NCBI GenBank assembly: GCA_019638595.1
Contig: JAHBTJ010000001.1
Coordinates: 62,001 to 126,000, forward strand
DNA length: 64,000 bases
Origin: Chitinophagaceae bacterium
GTDB lineage: Bacteria > Bacteroidota > Bacteroidia > Chitinophagales > Chitinophagaceae
Direction of reading: 5' to 3'
In this document: positions 62,896 through 64,000 of the stretch, piece by piece
How positions within the stretch are numbered: the first letter of the stretch is position 1
How the letters are laid out: each line of letters begins with the position of its first letter
Program-made: the position numbers and the translations under genes
The notes under the pieces: model-generated
The model's input: the letters and a program-made list of their open reading frames with translations, nothing else
Databases searched by the model: none
Told to the model about the DNA's origin: nothing

Positions 62896-63615
62896 TTAAA
62901 GTTGTTGACCGGTAATGGATGCGATCGCATCGGGGTAATTGCTGCCTACAGGCAACTCTGTTTTATCAATAAAAATGCTGTTTTTACGTACGGCGGTAAT
63001 GTGAAGCTTTGATACAATATACGACCTGTGAATACGCACAAAATCTTTTTCGGGTAATTGTTCTTCTATGGACTTCATTGCCATGCGTACGATCAACGGT
63101 TTAGAGCTGTTTTTGAGATGTATGCGCAGGTAATCTTTTAATCCCTCTATCCAGCGTATATCCTCCAGCACCACTTTTACCAGGCTGTAATCGGCATTTA
63201 CAAAAATATAGTCTAACCGGGCCGGCATAACATCCCCGGCTCCTTTTGCTTTGAGCCGGAGCTGGTGCAGATCCCACGCTTTGTTGCAGGCCTTTATAAA
63301 ACGGTCTATAGAAACCGGCTTTACAAGATAATCCACAACATCAAGATTGAAACCTTCCAATGCGTATTTTTCATACGCGGTAACCAAAATAGCCATCGGC
63401 TTGTTAACAAGCCCCTGCAGCAATTGCAACCCCGTAATACGGGGCATTTGTATATCAATGAAGATGAGGTCAATCTCTTTTTCCTGTAACAACCTCAATG
63501 CTTCTACGGGATTGGAGCAGCTTGCCGACAATTGAAGGAACGGCACTTTGCTGATGTTGTCTTCCAGCAGCTCAAGCGCCAGTGGTTCATCATCTATAGC
63601 AAGGCAGCGTAACAT
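62896..63615 (-). CDS. LytTR-family response regulator
   Basis: The 239 residues show a receiver domain (1-120) with acidic residues Asp8/Asp9, phospho-acceptor Asp54 (FIDIQMPRITG) and Lys about 106 (VDYLVKPVSIDRF). A LytTR DNA-binding domain follows (about 135-235, YIFVNADYSLVKVVLEDIRWIEGLKDYLRIHL and FVRIHRSYIVSKLHITAV). The histidine kinase gene lies directly upstream with one base between stop and start, so they are one unit. Targets are probably this operon and the receptor gene downstream. Confidence 0.95.
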   Translation of the reverse strand: MLRCLAIDDEPLALELLEDNISKVPFLQLSASCSNPVEALRLLQEKEIDLIFIDIQMPRITGLQLLQGLVNKPMAILVTAYEKYALEGFNLDVVDYLVKPVSIDRFIKACNKAWDLHQLRLKAKGAGDVMPARLDYIFVNADYSLVKVVLEDIRWIEGLKDYLRIHLKNSSKPLIVRMAMKSIEEQLPEKDFVRIHRSYIVSKLHITAVRKNSIFIDKTELPVGSNYPDAIASITGQQL

Positions 63616-63616
63616 A

Positions 63617-64000
63617 TTAATGAAGTATTAGTTTAAGTACAACAGTAAACCATCCGTCTTTTTTTTCTATTTGCAACTGGTGGCTGTGGGGGTACAGCAA
63701 ATTAAGACGTCTTCTTACATTCGCAAGTCCTATACCGGATGTTTTATCTTTTATTTCATTATCTTCTGCATTGTACTTATTCCGTACAAAAAAAAGTAAA
63801 TTTTTTTCAGTTGTGCTTAATTGAATGTTGATCTCAGCATTTTCAATAAAGCCCGTTCCGTGTTTAATGGCATTTTCAACAAAGGGAATAAGCAGCATAG
63901 GTTCAATATGAAGGTTTTGGTGCGGGCGTTGCAGGGAAATGCTAAACTGAACATTGCTGCCAAACCTTTGCTGCTGAAGGTCAATATAGCTTTCCAGGTA
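63617..64000 (-). CDS. LytS-type sensor histidine kinase, C-terminal part (runs off the window)
   Basis: The last 127 residues are present; the gene continues beyond 64000. The frame stays open to the edge with YLESYIDLQQQRF and HIEPMLLIPFVENAIKHG, the His_kinase/HATPase junction of 5TM/LytS kinases. IGLANVRRRLNLLYP is the G2-like region. An inner ATG at 63898 is not the true start. It is the partner of the LytTR regulator gene that follows after one base. Confidence 0.93.
   Translation of the reverse strand, partial: YLESYIDLQQQRFGSNVQFSISLQRPHQNLHIEPMLLIPFVENAIKHGTGFIENAEINIQLSTTEKNLLFFVRNKYNAEDNEIKDKTSGIGLANVRRRLNLLYPHSHQLQIEKKDGWFTVVLKLILH

Noticed and set aside
1-64000. CRISPR arrays, prophage, plasmid origin or toxin-antitoxin pair
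   Set aside because: No regularly spaced repeats with unique spacers, no integrase, replication or phage structural genes, and no recognisable toxin-antitoxin pair were found.

Overview
The window looks like a chromosomal segment of a Bacteroidota bacterium, most likely family Chitinophagaceae; the genus cannot be fixed by eye. The reasons are four SusC/SusD outer-membrane pairs, FecI/FecR-type sigma/anti-sigma regulators, a membrane-tethered propeller/Y_Y_Y/LuxR regulator, promoters of the TAnnTTTG type, and a tRNA-Leu without an encoded CCA end. No phage, plasmid, rRNA or CRISPR signal was seen.

Layout. 1-728: infC with a strong terminator. 923-9704: a laminarin-type polysaccharide utilisation locus (PUL 1): a membrane-bound regulator, then divergently susC, susD and a GH16 lipoprotein. 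9698-17154: an AraC regulator divergent from susC, a SusD-like_2 lipoprotein gene and a PepSY membrane protein gene, which looks like a metal-chelate or siderophore uptake locus rather than a glycan PUL. 17359-25442: housekeeping genes (DinB-like protein, ribosomal protein S1, a TPR protein, phosphosulfolactate synthase, shikimate dehydrogenase), then a repeat-rich gap and two paralogous small membrane proteins. 25520-27334: a MuiA/DUF4139 protein with an inserted TonB-plug-like segment. 27335-28108: a non-coding stretch full of hairpins.

28109-35230 (read leftwards): sigma, FecR, SusC with STN domain, SusD, with no enzyme (PUL 2). Just upstream of that sigma gene lies a 107-bp MITE-like element with perfect 21-bp terminal inverted repeats and a perfect 8-bp target duplication. 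35581-41700: msrA, a class I amidotransferase, mutS2 and a hybrid histidine kinase. 41867-51315: PUL 3: FecR, SusC with STN domain, SusD, a DUF1080 protein and a seven-motif FG-GAP protein, with the only nearby sigma factor at the far end. 51360-53075: DyP peroxidase, a VOC protein and tRNA-Leu(GAG). 53161-60163: a CBM9-like protein and a family-5 solute-binding lipoprotein on the minus strand, divergent from an M1 peptidase, a GT87-like membrane protein and a UGM-like flavoprotein. 60253-64000: an outer-membrane beta-barrel receptor, and a LytTR regulator with its kinase running off the window.

How the genes work together. Each SusC/SusD pair is an outer-membrane importer coupled to its own regulator: LuxR-type for beta-glucan, AraC-type for the suspected chelate system, and FecI/FecR for the other two. 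Gene starts were moved from the longest frame to internal ATG or GTG codons where a TAnnTTTG box, a signal peptide or a neighbouring stop made that the better choice. All family names come from reading the sequence; no database search was run.
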